Positions 46,445 to 58,401 of a DNA stretch of 64,000 bases are shown in pieces (within the stretch, counting starts at the first letter, position 1; each line of letters begins with the position of its first letter). The position numbers were made by a program, and so were the translations under genes. The DNA lies in NCBI GenBank assembly GCA_902806575.1, contig CADCXD010000018.1:2046001-2110000 (forward strand). Direction: 5' to 3'. The notes under the pieces were generated by a model. That model saw only the letters and a program-made list of their open reading frames with translations. It was not told where the DNA came from and did no database searches. The stretch comes from Jackrogersella multiformis (Eukaryota > Ascomycota > Sordariomycetes > Xylariales > Hypoxylaceae).

Positions 46445-48862
46445 GGTGATAGATTTCGTATGTGTTATGAAAGGAAGGATGAAAAAAAAAAAAGAGGAAG
46501 AAAAATTCTTCTTCTTCTCCTTTTCTTAAAGGTTGGTTGAGTATTCGGTTGAAAAATAAACGAAGCTGTTGGTGGAATATTTTAGCGTCTTTTATTTATT
46601 ACCCTAAGTACTTAGGTAAGTAGGGGGAAGGTACGGTGTAGGAGGTATGGTACCCAAGAGGCTCAGATATAGATATGGGTATGGATATGGATATGGATGA
46701 GGATAGAATGGAGGGGCAAGACCGAACTTACCTTAAGGTTAGCCCAGAGTAGAGTAGGTAGATCGTAAGAAAAGTTAACTTGACTAGACTACGTCAGACT
46801 GGAAGGTTCGGGTGGGAACGGCGAGGAAGCAGTCAACCTTAAATAGTCGAAAGGGGGAAACGGAAACGAATACCGGGCACTATAGCGTAGAGTAGTTTGG
46901 AAGGAGGTAGGTAGGTGAGAATGTAGGTTATGTTTGACTCTAGGTGCTGAAGTTCCATGGATGAAGCACGTAATAGGACCCATAAGGTACATTAATAAGG
47001 CGCAAATATATGTACCTTGTGATCCAAGGTACATCCGTATACTTAACTAAAGCTAGCGTGATCACATTGTCACCCTATACCCTCCCCGGATAGCCCGTCT
47101 TTTTCTAACACTGAAGCCTTATTTCTAAGCTGGAAATAGTAGGTAGGTGGGTATAGTGGGTATAGGCAATGCGTAAGATGCCTGGTAGTAATGTGTAGCT
47201 GGTGTAGCTGGTGTTGCTGGTGGTTGCCAATTTCCAGGTACCCGATCTACAGACCGTATGACAGGCAGGAACACCCGAATGTATTAGCGAATAAGGTTTC
47301 TCAAAGGCTGAGTTTGTCCTGTTCTAGTGAATTCTTTCCGAGGACACACACAAGCCTGGAAAGAAAAGGTCTGATACCTTTTAGGATTTTGGAAGTTGCA
47401 GAGTACCTAGGTACATACCTGTGTACTTATGTACATATGTACATACCTGGTAACGTATGTACCTTGGTAGCCTACATGCGCGCGCAGAATGTACCCGAGT
47501 TCATACATATACATATACATATACCTAACATAATAGGTAGTGTATACCTACCTCCTACATATGTATGTATAAGTAATGGAACCTTACGTCAATCAACATG
47601 ACGAAGCGCTTTCCGTCTTCATACATTAAAACTTCACGTATCTATTGGACCAAGCGAAGAGCTAACAAGCTCTAAGTGTGCTAGATACTTCAAATCAGAA
47701 ATTCTTACTGGATGGTTCGGATATCATTAACCCTACCAATTTCCAATACTCGCACACTCTAGGTGCTGAGCCCTATCTTAAATTATATGCGCCTTTTTAA
47801 ATAAATTGCTGGTAGCAAAGGGTAGCGAAGGTAGCAAAACCTAATCTTTTGCATATCTCATCCATATCTAGATGTTCGTTACTACCCAACCTTAGGTAGG
47901 TAGGTACCTACCTGTAGGTAAGTTACAAATTCTATACCTACGAACATGCGGGGTTCTAGGAGAGCTAGTTAGGTACATGGCGCGTATCGTAGAGTATACC
48001 TAGGTAGGTATACTACCTACGTAACCCACTCTTGCATCTACCTGAGTAGGTGTGTTCGGATTTCTTCGTTAACGAAGCGACGTATCATAGTACGTGGAAG
48101 GCATGTAAAGTCGGCAACGCGCAGAAGGCGGTGGGCCGATCATGAGGGTAATAGCTGCTTTGGTTGCCTACTAAACACATCGTGTACACATACCCATCAT
48201 ACACACACACACATATATACCTAGGTAGACAGCAATACCTACCTAGGTAGGTACCCTAAAATAGGTAGTCGAACAGGACAAGGAAAGAACGTTTGAAGAT
48301 CTTGGGGGTTTGGTGCGGGGCTATCCGTGGGGTTGGTTGGGTCGATCGCTTACGATAGATCCTTGCAGCCGCTTGCATCCTTTTTTTCTCCTCCCACCTC
48401 CCACTTCCAATTTCTTCTATTCTTCTCTACCTACCACCAGGGCGCCAGGCAGGCTGGTAGGTAAATCTGCTACCTACAGTTATCTGTTGCCGGTTACCTC
48501 TAAAAACTTGCAAGATCCATTTCCAGAAACGTCTCGTCTGGTAGCCGCATTTGGCGGTGCTGCAGCCAGCTCTTGACCCTTGACCGGGCCTTGAACCCCC
48601 GTACAGTACACAATAATACATAATTTCTCGGTGTGCCTAGGTGGAGACCATAGTGGCGTACCTATGAATTGCATTACACTATTTCCATTTTCATGGATGC
48701 TTCGCTTGAGAGCTCTGACGTTACCATACGCCATACGCCGATACGCCTCCTTTTCCGCAGGTTGACAGGTTGAAGTCGGACAGGCTGGCAGGTAGACGTG
48801 CTTAGCTCGTCCTGCCCGCCCTGCTCGTCGTGTAATACCATGATTTGGCTACGGTTTGGTTC

Positions 48863-48898
48863 GTGGTGGTGGTGGTGGTGCTGCTGCTGCTGCTGCTG
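48863..48898 (+). repeat. Compound trinucleotide repeat (GTG)n(CTG)n
   Basis: Five or more GTG units pass directly into six CTG units. The repeat is non-coding as far as I can see and likely to be length-variable. CTG runs can form hairpins. Confidence 0.9.
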
Positions 48899-51829
48899 GG
48901 TCAGCTGATAACTTCGCCTGCAGCCTCTTGTGTCACTCTGCCTCTTGTTGCTCCCGTTGCTCCCACAACCGCTTTACCCTCTAGCAGCTAAAGAAAGGAA
49001 AAGGGTGGTGGAATGGAAGAGAAAACCCCCTAAAGCTCACAAAACTTGTCGCCACTGAGCACCTCTCCATCTCTCCACCTCTCCACCTCTCATCTAGCAT
49101 ATGCAACGCGGCCTCGGCCTACTACCTACTATCAAGATCCTATTATCAAGATAAGGGAGCTAAGGTTAATCTATCTCTTCCTTCGGGAAATCAAGGCTTG
49201 CGAATGGAACTGGGAGGGTCCTTTTTTGTCTCACCCGTCTCGCTCAGATGCAACAAGACGTCAGTCTCTCAGCTACTAGTTCCCCCGGTTTACCATACCA
49301 AGCGAAGGAGATGGGAAGGCGGCCGATCTGCAGGTGCACCCTAGCCGTCATGGCGTTCCCCAGCACGCTTTCGGATATGTTTGCGACTTCTCTAGGTGTG
49401 ATTGGACCTCTTGCCCATGTGGCATGTGCAATATGGCATGGGATCTATTCTAGCTCTCAAGGGGGCTACCAAGATCTACGCGGGGGACACACTCCCTGCG
49501 AATGAATGCCCCGAAGGGGTCCTGCATGTTCCATACACATGACTGACGCAAACGTCTTACAAGGTGACAGCAACAGTCGTAAAGCGATACGCAACTGCAT
49601 TCTTCCTCATCCCTCCATACACCCATCCACTCATCCTACCTACCTACTTAGATATTTACTTGCCCACCTGCTCTTCATGCCAAGGTGCTATGCGCCTTAT
49701 TCCCGTATATCTGTATTTATTTATTTCGCGCATAGAGCTACCTAGGAGGTAGCTAAGGTACCTAGCCTAGCTCTGACCGCCTCCAGGACACTGGGACCTG
49801 TCTCGGCAACGGAAAACGTCCCGCCCGTTCTCTGATATGATATCAATTGCCGATCCAGGACCCATGGCTGGGGCAGCGAATGAGGTGAATCAGTAGATGC
49901 AAGGGATATAGCATCTATCACATCTCAATCTGTCTGACATTTCCCTCGTGCTACCATCCCGCAGCTTACGGGGCAACGGTTAAGAGGACAAAAAAAAGAC
50001 GAAAGGGTCGAATCTCGCCGCGAAAAAGCGACGCGACAACCTATCACCAGACCTGCGCTGCACAGTAGAAGGACGCCACTGGAACGATCGTCTAAAGGGT
50101 CCTCATGGCAGCTACGTCACTTGGAAAGGACACGTCCAACCAGTGCCACATGGCTAAGGGACTGGTTTCTGACATCACCGACCTCACGTTCTGCCCTTTG
50201 AAGACGTGCGCCCAATGTTGCTCAGGTAGCTCATTGGATACAAAGATGCATATAATAAAAATAATCACTCTCACAACCTACCTCCCCATGTCCCGATATT
50301 CCTTCTCACTATTGCGCCATCCATCCTAGCTGCCCGGTCGTATGCATTAAGCCGTTAGCAATATGTTTGTTCGGACGACGTGGAAACCTTTCGGGGATGA
50401 GATATCAGGAGATATCAGGGTAACTGCACCGAGTGGGTCGCCTATCGATCGAGTCAATGCAGCTACGCGAAATCTTAGACAAGGCCGGGGATGACGGCTC
50501 TGGCCCTCTGCCGTCGCTACTTGTAGGTCTCGGCTGTAAAGCACGTAAGACAACGCTCTTCACTCAAGAGGAGCATAGGAAATAAAGCGGAACCGATATC
50601 GTAGCCTTTGTTGGCGCCTCGGATTTTTGACCGCCCCCCCCCCTTCCCTCCACCGAGTACGAGAGGGGCTGATTCTTCTCGGGTACAGCCGCATTCTAGG
50701 GGTCTATTGGTCTAAGGGCCTAGGTATAGGTATTGGACAACCCGCTGACGAATGATGTCATAGGTGAAATATCGTATACCTATCCTCAACCGTTCTTGAA
50801 ACGGTTCTTGGTCAACTTAAGCGAAACCAGGGAAATGGGCTTGGAAAACGACCGGCGATAAGTCCAATTCCGATCATGATTGGTCGGAACGCCAGGCGGA
50901 CTTCCCGATTCGTACCAGGGACAGTTCTCAAAGGAGTTCGAATACAAACCTAATCGGCTAGAATAAGTGACTCACTTGCGCATCATGACAGATGACGGAG
51001 TGCAATTTCTAAGAAATAGATCAGCCCTTGAATTGATCCCGCATTCCAGTGCTCTTGCCATCTCAAAACCCGGTTGAGAGCTGCATACCGAGCTAAAGAA
51101 AGGGCATATAGAGATGGCTGACTTCACCATTGGGTAGTCTCAGCCGTACGAATTCACCCCGGTCTATGTACGGTATGCCTTTCGGAACGCCGATAAGCCC
51201 AGGACTTCATCCGGAAACCGGGCCCGTCCTGCCCTATTAGAATCTCCCTAGGGAGATCCCTTGAGCCGCCGGCGTTCGAAAGTGCAGCGCACAACACGTC
51301 ATAAGGAGTCGAACTAGTTTCAAGTGACGCCATTCCAAGAAGATGTCGAGTGCGAATTTCGCAACACCTATCCCGCAGGGACCCGGTATGGTGTACCTGA
51401 GGTCTTAGTACAACAATTTGAAGGTACCCCAAGTTTTACTGCGCCTACGGGAATCCAAGGCCAAAATGCAACTGCCTCTCGGATAGTTTAAGCAGTAAAT
51501 GGAAGTTTATGGGTTTGGGTATTGTCGGGAGGTCAAATGAGAAAAGCAGAGCGCCGTCATTATGACGAGGCTAGGCATGATCGGTGGCCACTTCTATTGC
51601 TTAACTGGCAATTCCTGGTCTGATGGTAACCTCCACAAGCTTTGTTGTAGTGACAACAATGGTGGAGGTATTTTAGAACTCCCTTTGTATTGTATATCAC
51701 GCCACTTCAATAGCAATAGGAGGTTATGCAACATATTTACGAACCAAGATGACTACGCAGTAGCCTTACGTAGTAGGGGAAGGGGAAAGACTTTTCCTAA
51801 GATATCAAAATAATTTATCTTGGGGAAAA

Positions 51830-53600
51830 ACCTACTTACACAATGATAATAAGCGGCATCACTATGTTTATTGATGAGTTAATGGATAACATTTAGCTAT
51901 AAACACCATTGCTATTACAGGATTACCAGTTTAAATGAGCTTCAGACTACGAACGAATACCACACCTGCTCGTCGACTATGAGGGGTAGTAGTCTACGAG
52001 TCTACAGTTACTACGTATCTATACGATCGAGGATTTCTTCCTCCTTCACTCATCTTGTCTTCCAGCTATAAAACCCTAGCCATGAGTCTAAACATCCACA
52101 TGCTTAATATAATACCATGAAGCATCGTGTACATCGACTTATTTAGCTAAACCTTATATCACAGATAGAGAGGTCTCATTCAACATCGAGTCGCGTATAA
52201 GAAGAAGCCCATTATACTTTTTAGTGTTATGGGCGGCATATTGTCGCAACATCACCACCAGAACAAGGTTTTCAGTTTTCACCCTTATTGATAATATATT
52301 TTATTTTTCGATTAGACACATTTCTTTTCTAGATATATAGAGATATTCTCGGGTGGCAGTGGTCTACAAAGCTTATATTCTGGTTCAATACGCCATAGAA
52401 TTATCTCATATAACAAATACATATCTCAAATTACTGGTAAATTTACAAACGACCTTAGTGAATTGTTAACAAAATATTAATCGTTAAGAATATTAACTAT
52501 TAACCTCATACCGTTTGTTCATGAACTATGGCAGAACCTAGATATTCCATCTATATATTAATGACTGTAGGGCACTATCAACTAAGGAGAGAGATATAAT
52601 ATTAATATTAATCATGTTGTTAGACCAAGTATTGTACTGCTTCCTAAGAACGGAAGTAAGTTTCTCTTCATCATATACTGCTTCAAATAGTTTTACTAAG
52701 GCTTTATTTTTCTTGGCATTGAGACTTGGGCCAGGTAGTAAGCCAACTTCTCTAATACGAGAGGCAAAATGTAGTGAACAGTATCATGTAGGATATTCCT
52801 GGTTGGATTCCTATATTCCGATGAAAATACATTGTTGAGGGTGACGGCACATCGTGTATGAAGTTTCGTATATAGCGAATTCAACAAAGTTAATATCGTT
52901 GAAACGGTTCACGATAGCCTCACAAAGAAGATGACCTGTGCAGTAATGTAAGAAAAACAGATCCTACTGTATGTCCACGGGCACGTGATATCGCCAAGCA
53001 GTGTGCCATCTGTAGGTACATACCTAGGTATTTTTAGGCTCTATGATGGCTACACCTGTCTTCGAGCGGATTAAATGATACATACATGTACATATTTGGG
53101 GGAAAGATGCCATGAAAAATGATAAGAGAGTATGATACACGATAGTATAGTTACATGCTGATCGAATCGAACGTATGAATACGCAGGGATTCTATCTGCT
53201 ACTCTATATTATGTCTACACAGGTGGGCATCCAATATATATAACACTTTAGTCTATGTGAATCAAGAGTTATTAAGAAAAACTCGATCCAACTAGTATTA
53301 TTTGTGGTGAAGCAGACCTTATGTGATTATTAATTAGCCACATACATTCAAGAGATATGCAATAGTTAAGTTAAGGAACATGGAGACTGCATTATTCCGA
53401 TCTATTACAACAATTGAGGTGTATGGCAATATCATTATCATAACTACTTGCTTCAGATATTTATATTTCTCGTGTTAACTTGTAGCATGTAGATATAGTA
53501 CCAAACTTTGGATGAGGTAGGCCAAGTATCACAGACCGTTAAGCAATTAAGCTGGACCAACTCACGCCATAGACATACACATATAATATGGCCGAATGCT
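51830..53600. other. AT-rich block in the intergenic desert
   Basis: This stretch is visibly richer in A/T than its surroundings, with many TTAATATT/ATTAA/TATA words (for example 52440-52610). The few short frames have no recognisable domain. It could be old repeat DNA mutated by RIP, a matrix-attachment-like region, or simply AT-rich intergenic DNA. I saw no terminal repeats or transposase motif. Confidence 0.4.
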
Positions 53601-56600
53601 TGTTAGATAAACCTCAGCAACCATTGGCTTTGAAGGTAACAACTTTCTTCGGTTCTTCAGGGGGCTATGTCGCAACCGTACTACCTTAGGGGAATAAGGG
53701 TATGCTACTGCTGTTGGTTTGAAGTTTCGGTTGACTACGCATAAGATCCTTCTGTAGGAACATGTTCATTTCTGACTTTCCTTTAGCTGTTAGCTGGCGG
53801 CGCGGCTGATATTTAGAGACATGGGATGATTCGGAATACAGATCCCGGAAATGACGGGGGAAACACAATATACAGAGCCAACAAGCTTGTTAGCCAAGCG
53901 GCTGTGATGGAGTCAGATGCTGGAAGCTTGTGACTTGGGTAGAATTCGGTATCTCATTTCACATCCGGGCCTATGAGTTTAATACATACCTACCCAATGC
54001 GATCGGGCTTGATTTAAGTTAGCATGCGCCAATTCCCATTCCATGTAAGCGTAAGATTGCGATTTGGTTTAGTCAGGAACCAGATGCATACTAACGTGAT
54101 AGGTGCAGCGAACTACTGCAGTAGAGAACACGCCTCTCATCTTACTGCCCACACTCTGCTAGCTGTAATGGCTCACATAGGTACTAGGAGATACTAACGT
54201 GGCGACTACGTCGGGATACCTACCTAGGTAGCTAGAAAGGGCGCGGCAGAAATGACCACCCTCCTTACGTCCAAGTGAAAGGTCGGTAAATGGGGTAATG
54301 CGAATAGGCTCGTCTTACTACGGCCGCTTCGCATCGAAACAAGATGAGACGACGAAACTAAGTTATCGTAGCCTGCGCATTTCGGGGAACGAAAAGCCAT
54401 CGGGGAAAAAAAAGGCACACCTTCGCACAGCATCTTGTCGATCCTCCATAAGCCCGCGAAGATCTCGCAGGAGCTCAGAACTCTGTTCCTGGGCAGGGAA
54501 TGGAAGGAAGAAGAGCTAAGGTAAGCTGCGGGCTCGATCTTCTCGCAAGGCTTTTCGATAGTCAGGAACGTGCAAATCCTGCGAACAATCTGGAACCAAT
54601 ACAGAGAATAAACTATCTTTTTTGGGGGGAGGGGGATTGAGCCACGAGAATCCGAACTGCATGGAGCGTGCGTGCGAGATGCAGGTACACAACCGGAATA
54701 CCGCACGGCCGGGCGTGGACAAAATAGGATGCCCGAGTATCCCGTAAGCCACGCGAATAATACCCTACTATTACCATAGTAGGTAGATTAGCTAGCAAAA
54801 TACAGAAAATAATAAATAAAAACCTCGAACTTCCAGATATGGCCTGGTCTCTTTCCATACAGGTGGCCTACCTGATACTGTTCACCTTGAATACGACATA
54901 CGCTGATACGTTAGCGGAGCTCTGTATCGAGAGGATCTACTACGTAGATTGTGGACGCCTTTCCTCTCCATCTCCTTTCATTTTATTTCCTTCATAGTAG
55001 AGTAGGTAGGTAAATATTGGCGTACCAACACTTCCTAGTGTATCGCTTGTTTAGTGGTAGGAATCGTAAAGAGATCCGATTTATCCACAAATTGCGACCG
55101 TGTTTCCAAGATTTGCGCCGCTTCATCACCCACGGTCGGTCCAAGATCCACTGCACACAGATGGTTGGAGACGAGCTGCTAAAAACAGGCGCTTCTCCTC
55201 GTGTTCAAGCTCTCAGCCGCTATGTATGGATGGGTCGAAACATCAACATGGGTTTGCTGATGGGTGAAGTAACAGAAATGTGGACGGTTATTACTTCAGT
55301 AGTACATAGATTTTGACTGATACCTACCTCCTCCTAGGTTCGGGAAATAGGCTCAATGATGAGATACTGAAATGTATTCTCACCTAGCGCAGCCGAAGGG
55401 TTAAACCGATACATAGTACATACTACGTACTATGAGTGCCTAGCCCTGTGATATGATCTACTAGGTCCTATTGCCTGCATAATGCTAAGATAGTTCCTTA
55501 TTGCGATTTGCATATCTTGTCCCGTTTTGGCTGGAGGGGAGATACGAATCTGACCAGGCCCCGATTTGAAGCAGGGGATTAAACTGTAGCGTGTCAGCGG
55601 GCGGATGCTGGGATGAATGATGAATGATGGTGGGAGAATGAAAGAGAAATGCCGCGCGTGCAGCCCCATGCCCCATCCGAAACAAACTGGAATTGACTTT
55701 CCAGAAGAATTGACTTTTTGGACTTTTGACTTCTTGCTTTTGCGAGCCTTATGTAAAAATAAGATTAGAGATTTGATCTTGCTCTATTACTTTTCAGCTC
55801 ATCTTAATGTTTTATTTTATGGTTAAGGCTCGGATCACCTAAGTAAACTCTGAGTTTTGACGGGCCGAGACGCGCCTACCTAGTGTAGGTACCTAGTTAC
55901 CACACTAGCGGGTTCATATGACTTCAACGTCTGTGAATTGTGAAAGAACAATATACTATATTTACCTACCTATCTACCTAGGTAGATGGGTAGTGGAGGA
56001 AGGAATACTTTACATTTCGACTAGATGAAACGGCTCATTTGGCGACTTACTACAGCATAATCCTCCAGTTGTTTGGCAAGTGTGAAATGAACTATTTCCC
56101 TGAGGTCTTCCCGTTTCGAAACTAGCTGCATCGAAACTTCCCATTCAGCTATTGAACCGAATATGTAAAATTCGGCCGGCTAGCTGCCGGAGTTGTTTGC
56201 TCACGCCGATTATGAACGTGGAGAAGGCACATAGCCGCATGGCATGATGAAAGCACCCGCCTGCAAGACCGGACTGGCAGACGTACAGGACAGCCCTGGA
56301 GACTGGAGGCAATGAAGAAATTCAACCTCCACTAAAATGGTGCAATGGTGCAATGGCGCATAGGCCCAGCGCGCAAAGTCCAAGGAAATTAACAGATTGC
56401 CCAAGGTACCAAGGTACCTAGGTAGCAACAGGGCGCAGCACCTTTCGGGAGCCAATTGGATGTCTATTTCTAGGACAGTCGAACCAATCAATTATGCATT
56501 AATTTGCTGGGGTTGAATGCATTAAGAGCCTTAGAACCTGATCTAATTACGCGTCGGTATGTCGGCTGACTTGTTGTCTTAGCGCCGAATACCTTCTAAT

Positions 56601-58401
56601 TTGCGGGCCGATAGTGCTACCCTCGAAGTATCCCAAGATGGGAGCCGGAGTACCTCGTCATAGACGCGCCCAGTTCAATAACCCTGCCACCCCTCCAATG
56701 ATCACGCCAGTCCTAGGCACATATCAAATATTAACTTGCATTGTGCAGACGGGTTGGATGAAAGTGCAACTACATAGTACACCCCTACTGTAGATATTCC
56801 CGTTTCTTGCTGCACGTTGGAACCTACTAAGGTAGTAGCTTCGATATATTATATGTAGGTAGATCTGTAAGGCAGGTTGACAATTTCCCCAACGCCAACA
56901 TATTAATACCAGCTGTATTAATACCTACACCATATTTGGAAGCCGGGAGTTGAACAGCGAGAACAAGAACAAAATATCCGTTGCGCACGAGGCCCTTAGC
57001 ATCGCCATGATATCAGTTGCACAGCGCAGCGCAGCACAGCACAATACAATACAACACTAAAAAAGATGGGATGAATCCTAAAGAAAAAGGGACGGAGAAA
57101 AAGGGGTAATTGGTCAAATGAGCAAGATCGTTGTTTGTGTGCCTTGATCGATCAATTATCCTTTGACATTCCATTTAGCTTCCCTTCTTCTGCCTCCCTT
57201 TCTCATATTCTGTGCCCTTTCTCCTAGATGTAATCATAGTAACAACAACAATGTGTTTGATGCAGAATACATACTACAACATACTACATATCTACACTAG
57301 ATAGATTCAATACGAGCGCCTTGAACAGATGCTAAAAGGCTCTTAAAAAAAAAAGGTCGACCCTGGCACTATTTCCTAAATAAGACAGAGCCATATTGTT
57401 ATCCACTGGCGCTAGTCTACTTATGCATTGGTCTCACGTAATTAGCCATCTCACCCCACCCCCTTCCCTAACCACCCTTGTCCATCATCCCCTAGTCTCC
57501 CCTGATCAATGAACAGACTGATCAATAACGAAGGCACCCCTGGGTTTTAGTGCCTTGGCGTTCTCAGTCCCGACTCCTCTTCCACACTTTCCCTTCGCAC
57601 GTTTCCTCCTGCTGTTTCTCATTTACACCCCCTTCACCCTACCTACCTTTTCGCCCTTCCGCCCTACACCTCTCCCGTCCTTCGCTCTCTTCTCCCTTTC
57701 GCCGACCACGTTAAGGTGCTCCTTTTCGACGACAATATACCCCCCCGAGGCGCGCCGGCCTTTCATTGACTTCGGAGCCCCTTTGGATCCTCCTGAACTG
57801 GACGACTGCTCGTAGTCGACAGCTACCGTGTTAGGGACCAATGCATTGCTGAGAAGGAATCGCCCGTGCGATATGTCGTGAACGCCATACACCATACAAC
57901 AAGACGTTAAATTATTATTGATTTAAGCTGACGATTTATTCGTCGCGCCACTCTTTTGAAAAGAACACCATTACATACAAAAATTATCGCTTGTAAACAC
58001 AAAGGTTAGTGGAAGCAGTTATCAAGAATGGGTTGTCCAAGGGACGTGGAGCGTGGAGCTTGGAGCGGAGTTGCATCAGCCAATTTGACGATCTGCCGTG
58101 GATCGTTTATGCATTCTCGATTCCACTCTAGGCATGACAGAAGAAGACACTAACATGATATTCTCTAGCATCCATTCGTTGACATATATGTCAAGTACAT
58201 TCGTTCCAAATTATCCTGACACAGTAAGTGGCCAGGCCGCAGCTTGTCCGCTCGCCTGCTTGCTATCTTCAACCCTTGGCGGGACTGACGTCTCTCCTTA
58301 GCCACATTTTTACGCAGCAGTCGATACTCAACCATTCCCGTTGCAACTGCCATCTAGCGAACGATTTACCTATCCCGAACTTAGATCTATTTTGAATTAC
58401 C

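Larger units (their letters stand above)
46445..58401. other. Very long gene-poor intergenic region
   Basis: About 12 kb without a recognisable gene. The first few hundred bases form the FKBP12 promoter (A/TTC-rich tract at 46480-46530). CCTAGG-type palindromes cluster at 47400-47580, 47885-48060 and 48215-48255 and recur near 54220, 55975 and 56415. A GGT/GCT triplet array lies at 48863-48898. The block at about 51830-53600 is conspicuously AT-rich. A CAGCG/CAATA short repeat is at about 57021-57056. CT-rich DNA at 57430-57720 and the following kilobase probably contain the promoter and leader of the mucin gene. The longest frames (for example 160 codons, 54706-54224 -) have competing overlapping frames and no recognisable motif. 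Confidence 0.55.

Noticed and set aside
51154..51813. Possible transposon remnants suggested by adjacent short frames and a TCTCCCTAGGGAGA palindrome
   Set aside because: No terminal repeats, target-site duplication, or transposase or reverse-transcriptase motif could be found.
54224..54706. 160-codon minus-strand frame in the desert
   Set aside because: No recognisable domain, several overlapping frames of similar size on both strands, and composition like the surrounding DNA.
55017..55316. 99-codon frame and a TTTAGTGGTAGGAATC stretch resembling a tRNA A box
   Set aside because: No B box follows at the right distance and the frame has no recognisable domain.
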